Assembly (NCBI GenBank): GCA_007123015.1
Contig: SKSL01000109.1
Span: 1 to 7,503 of the forward strand
Reading direction: 5' to 3'
DNA length: 7,503 bases
Source of the DNA: Natronohydrobacter sp.
Lineage (GTDB): Bacteria; Pseudomonadota; Alphaproteobacteria; Rhodobacterales; Rhodobacteraceae
Shown: one piece after another, positions 4,955 through 7,503 of the stretch
Layout of the letters: each line of letters begins with the position of its first letter
How positions within the stretch are numbered: the stretch's first letter is position 1
Notes under the pieces: generated by a model
Seen by the model: only the letters and a program-made list of their open reading frames with translations
What the model was told of the DNA's origin: nothing
Databases searched by the model: none
Translations under genes and position numbers: made by a program

Positions 4955-5335
4955 ATGGGTTTCAAGACAGATTATGCCCGCGTGCATGGCCATGGCGCCG
5001 CTGGTGAAGGCTCGCATCATTGGTGGAGCCAGCGTGTCACCTCCGTCGCGCTGATCCCGCTGACGCTGCTTTTCATCTTCCCGTTTGGCCGCGCGCTGGG
5101 TGGTGGGCATGACGCGTTTATCGCAACCTATTCCAATCTGTGGCACGCGCTGGTCGCTGTGCTGTTCATCATCGCGGCGTTTTCGCATTTGCAACAGGGG
5201 TTGCAGACTGTCATCGAAGACTATGTGCCCACGAAATCCGTGCGCACAGCCGCACTTCTGGCCAATACTCTGCTCTGCTGGGCAGTCGGTGTGGCCGGTG
5301 TGCTGTCTGTCGCCACTGTCCTGTTCCGCGCCTGA
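4955..5335 (+). CDS. sdhD: Succinate dehydrogenase hydrophobic membrane anchor subunit
   Basis: The 126-residue second anchor of complex II has SHHWWSQRVTSVAL (20-33) before the first helix and HLQQGLQTVIEDYV (78-91) in and after the second. H78 fits the second heme b ligand, and D89-Y90 the conserved Asp-Tyr at the quinone pocket. The 12-residue distance from His to Tyr equals that in the E. coli subunit (H71 to Y83). Helices are at about 28-47, 58-82 and 97-123. The N-terminus is rich in His and Gly. AAAGGGG overlapping the sdhC stop, seven bases before the ATG, gives the ribosome site. The gap to sdhC is 13 bases, so they share a transcript. Confidence 0.95.
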   Translation: MGFKTDYARVHGHGAAGEGSHHWWSQRVTSVALIPLTLLFIFPFGRALGGGHDAFIATYSNLWHALVAVLFIIAAFSHLQQGLQTVIEDYVPTKSVRTAALLANTLLCWAVGVAGVLSVATVLFRA

Positions 5336-5344
5336 GGAAAAGAA

Positions 5345-7150
5345 ATGTCTGCATATAAACTGGAAGAACATACCTTCGATGTCGTCGTCGTGGGTGCCGG
5401 TGGGGCTGGCCTGCGTGCGACGCTCGGCATGGCCGAACAGGGGCTGAAGACGGCCTGCGTGACAAAAGTTTTCCCGACCCGCTCGCATACTGTCGCGGCC
5501 CAAGGCGGGATCGCGGCCAGTCTGGGCAATATGGGTCCAGACAGCTGGCAATGGCACATGTATGATACGGTCAAAGGGTCCGACTGGCTGGGCGACACGG
5601 ATGCGATGGAATACCTCGCCCGCGAAGCACCGAAAGCCGTGTATGAGCTGGAACATTACGGTGTGCCCTTCTCGCGCACAGAAGAGGGCAAGATCTACCA
5701 GCGCCCCTTTGGTGGCCACACGACCGAATATGGCGAAGGCCCGCCTGTGCAGCGCACCTGTGCTGCGGCTGACCGCACGGGCCATGCCATGTTGCACACG
5801 CTGTATGGCCAGTCTGTGAAGCAGAAAGCACAGTTTTACATCGAATATTTCGCGACCGATCTGATCATGTCCGAAGACGGGCAGTGCCAGGGCGTTCTGG
5901 CCTGGAAGCTCGATGACGGCACGCTGCATCTGTTCAACGCCAAGATGGTGGTTCTGGCGACAGGGGGCTATGGCCGCGCCTATTTCAGCGCGACCTCGGC
6001 CCATACCTGCACGGGCGATGGCAATGGCATGGTCGCGCGCGCGGGCCTGCCGCTGCAGGATATGGAATTCGTGCAATTCCACCCCACGGGGATCTATGGC
6101 GCAGGCTGTCTGATCACCGAAGGGGCGCGCGGCGAAGGTGGGTATCTGACCAATTCGGAAGGCGAGCGTTTCATGGAACGCTATGCGCCGACCTACAAGG
6201 ATCTGGCCAGCCGCGATGTGGTCTCGCGCTGCATGACGATGGAAATCCGCGAAGGCCGTGGCGTTGGTCCCAACAAGGATCACATCCATCTGAACCTGTC
6301 GCATCTGCCGAAAGAGGCGCTGCAACTGCGTCTGCCCGGTATTTCCGAAAGCGCGCGCGTCTTTGCTGGCGTCGATGTGACCAAGGAACCGATCCCGGTT
6401 CTGCCGACGGTGCATTACAACATGGGCGGCATCCCCACAAATTACTGGGGCGAGGTGTTGAATGCCGATGCCGAGAACCCGACCCGCGTGGCCCCCGGCC
6501 TGATGGCTGTGGGCGAAGCGGCTTGCGCATCTGTGCATGGGGCGAACCGGCTGGGCTCGAACTCGTTGATTGACCTTGTGGTGTTTGGCCGTGCCGCTGC
6601 GATCCGTGCGGGCAAGGTGGTCGATCCCGAAGCGCCAAACCCCAAGCTGAATCAGGCCAGTGTGGACGCAGCTCTCGACCGGTTCGACCATTTCCGCCAT
6701 GTCTGCGGTGCTGTTCCGACAGCCGACTTGCGTCTTGAGATGCAAAAGACGATGCAGGAAGACGCGGCTGTGTTCCGCACGGACAAGACCCTCGCCGAAG
6801 GTGTCGTCAAGATGAAAGAGGTGGCGAAGAAGATCGGCGATCTTTCGGTCACCGACCGTTCGCTGATCTGGAACACGGATCTGATGGAGACGTTGGAGCT
6901 GGACAATCTGATGCCCTGCGCGATCACCACCATCGTGTCGGCCGAAGCGCGCAAGGAAAGCCGTGGCGCGCATGCGCATGAGGATTATCCTGACCGCAAC
7001 GACGAAAACTGGCGCAAGCACACCCTGGCCTGGGCCAATGGCGACAATGTGCGGCTGGAATACCGTCCAGTCGTGACTGACCCGCTGACCAAGCTGGAAG
7101 ATGGCGGGATCGACCTGAAGAAGATCGCGCCCAAGGCGCGGGTCTATTGA
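5345..7150 (+). CDS. sdhA: Succinate dehydrogenase flavoprotein subunit
   Basis: A full-length 601-residue flavoprotein that oxidises succinate to fumarate and passes electrons to SdhB. The Rossmann motif GAGGAG is at 17-22. H48 in TRSHTVAAQGG is the histidine covalently bound to FAD. HPTG with H246 and R290 in SRDVVSR match E. coli H242 and R286 of the active site. H357 in VHYNMGG and R402 in GANRLGSNSL match the substrate-binding H354 and R399. The C-terminal domain ends with the usual EYRPV region and a short tail. All key residues are intact. GAGGAAAAG overlaps the sdhD stop and precedes ATG at 5345, nine bases after sdhD. Its stop overlaps the start of the small lipoprotein gene by four bases. 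The protein is cytoplasmic, docked on the membrane through SdhB and SdhCD. Confidence 0.98.
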   Translation: MSAYKLEEHTFDVVVVGAGGAGLRATLGMAEQGLKTACVTKVFPTRSHTVAAQGGIAASLGNMGPDSWQWHMYDTVKGSDWLGDTDAMEYLAREAPKAVYELEHYGVPFSRTEEGKIYQRPFGGHTTEYGEGPPVQRTCAAADRTGHAMLHTLYGQSVKQKAQFYIEYFATDLIMSEDGQCQGVLAWKLDDGTLHLFNAKMVVLATGGYGRAYFSATSAHTCTGDGNGMVARAGLPLQDMEFVQFHPTGIYGAGCLITEGARGEGGYLTNSEGERFMERYAPTYKDLASRDVVSRCMTMEIREGRGVGPNKDHIHLNLSHLPKEALQLRLPGISESARVFAGVDVTKEPIPVLPTVHYNMGGIPTNYWGEVLNADAENPTRVAPGLMAVGEAACASVHGANRLGSNSLIDLVVFGRAAAIRAGKVVDPEAPNPKLNQASVDAALDRFDHFRHVCGAVPTADLRLEMQKTMQEDAAVFRTDKTLAEGVVKMKEVAKKIGDLSVTDRSLIWNTDLMETLELDNLMPCAITTIVSAEARKESRGAHAHEDYPDRNDENWRKHTLAWANGDNVRLEYRPVVTDPLTKLEDGGIDLKKIAPKARVY

Positions 7151-7461
7151 TCCGCTGGGGCGTCCTGGCAGCGCCGCTGGCGCTGATGGCCTGCGCCGAT
7201 ATGCAGGACCAGATCGCCCGCGACGCGGCCCGCCAGAGCGTGCGGCCTGTCCTGGCCGAACGCTTCCCCGGTGTCCCACTGGAACCGGCAAGCGATTGTG
7301 TGATCGACAATGCCAGCGCGGGCGAAATCACCCGCCTGGCCTTGGCCGCCGCGCAACCGACGGTCAGCCCGGAAACCTCGGCGCTGGTGGTCGAGATTGC
7401 CACGCGACCCAAATCGATTAGATGTCTAGCCACAGACGGGCTCGCCCCGTTCCTGATATAG
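7147..7461 (+). CDS. Small predicted lipoprotein between sdhA and sdhB, function unknown
   Basis: A 104-residue protein with a signal sequence and lipobox LMAC (13-16), so C16 is the likely lipidated residue and the mature protein is about 89 residues on the periplasmic side. Ala follows the cysteine, which under the E. coli rule would send it to the outer membrane; that rule is uncertain here. Two further cysteines (C51 in SDCVIDNAS and C93 in IRCLAT) could pair. The start is TTG at 7147 in a TTGA overlap with the sdhA stop, with no clear ribosome site, suggesting coupled translation. TAGGAGG at its end serves sdhB. I recall similar small proteins between sdhA and sdhB in other Rhodobacterales, with no assigned function. 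A later start is unlikely because it would remove the signal sequence. Confidence 0.75.
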   Translation: MIRWGVLAAPLALMACADMQDQIARDAARQSVRPVLAERFPGVPLEPASDCVIDNASAGEITRLALAAAQPTVSPETSALVVEIATRPKSIRCLATDGLAPFLI

Positions 7462-7465
7462 GAGG
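7461..7465 (+). promoter_or_regulatory. Ribosome binding site of sdhB
   Basis: GGAGG, beginning in the stop codon of the lipoprotein gene, lies five bases before ATG at 7471. It is the strongest Shine-Dalgarno match in the operon, so sdhB can initiate independently of the weakly started gene before it. Confidence 0.8.
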
Positions 7466-7470
7466 CACCC

Positions 7471-7503
7471 ATGGTCCAACTGACCCTGCCCAAGAACAGC
7501 CAG
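7471..7503 (+). CDS. sdhB: Succinate dehydrogenase iron-sulfur subunit, first 11 codons
   Basis: Only MVQLTLPKNSQ is in the window. This N-terminus agrees with the start I recall for Rhodobacterales SdhB (MVQLTLPKNS), and operon position makes the call secure in context. The subunit carries the [2Fe-2S], [4Fe-4S] and [3Fe-4S] clusters between the flavin and the quinone, but all cluster cysteines lie beyond the right edge. It starts nine bases after the lipoprotein gene's stop. Confidence 0.88.
   Translation, partial: MVQLTLPKNSQ

Noticed and set aside
4715..7291. An 858-codon open frame on the minus strand opposite the sdh genes
   Set aside because: It lies antisense to sdhC, sdhD, sdhA and the lipoprotein gene, all with intact family motifs. 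Long antisense frames are expected in GC-rich codon-biased DNA, and its translation is rich in His, Arg and Gln with no recognisable domain.

Overview
The window reads as a stretch of chromosome from a Rhodobacterales alphaproteobacterium (Rhodobacter, Paracoccus or Roseobacter type). The reasons are the high GC content, codon usage strongly biased to G/C at third positions, the gene content, and a gene order I recall from Rhodobacter sphaeroides: mcl2, an NnrU-family gene, a DUF1737 gene, mch, then the succinate dehydrogenase genes. There are no rRNA or tRNA genes, insertion sequences, phage genes or CRISPR arrays. This is conserved core metabolism rather than an accessory island.

Layout. 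Positions 1-1015 (minus strand) hold the N-terminal three quarters of a class III PLP-dependent aminotransferase that runs off the left edge. Positions 1110-1400 (minus) encode a small exported protein with two cysteines. A divergent intergenic region of 195 bases (1401-1595) follows, with a perfect 15-base palindrome at 1513-1527. On the plus strand comes a tight cluster: a (3S)-malyl-CoA thioesterase/lyase-family gene (1596-2462, mcl2), an NnrU-family membrane protein (2469-3029), and a DUF1737 protein (3029-3232). A short GC-rich spacer that looks like a dispersed Rhodobacterales intergenic repeat (3231-3290) leads into mesaconyl-CoA hydratase (3292-4320, mch). A 237-base control region (4321-4557) precedes the succinate dehydrogenase operon: sdhC (4558-4941), sdhD (4955-5335), sdhA (5345-7150), a small lipoprotein gene overlapping sdhA by 4 bases (7147-7461), and the first 11 codons of sdhB (7471 to the edge).

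How the genes work together. Mch and Mcl2 act in the ethylmalonyl-CoA pathway for acetyl-CoA assimilation. Mch interconverts beta-methylmalyl-CoA and mesaconyl-C1-CoA, and Mcl2 hydrolyses (3S)-malyl-CoA to malate. The pathway yields malate and succinyl-CoA, which enter the TCA cycle where SdhCDAB oxidises succinate. The locus therefore places late acetate-assimilation steps beside the enzyme that handles their product.

The most interesting non-coding stretch is the sdh control region. It has three copies of the palindrome GTGATCAC at 22- and 21-base spacing. It also has a LacI-type operator-like dyad inside a perfect 10-base inverted repeat, a second inverted repeat over a candidate -10 element, and elements that could form mutually exclusive hairpins. 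From recalled literature on R. sphaeroides, the GntR-family activator AkgR and the LacI-family regulator CceR control TCA-cycle genes; assigning these sites to them is inference. The other items of interest are the uncharacterised NnrU/DUF1737 pair and the lipoprotein inserted between sdhA and sdhB. I see no convincing new defence or mobile system.
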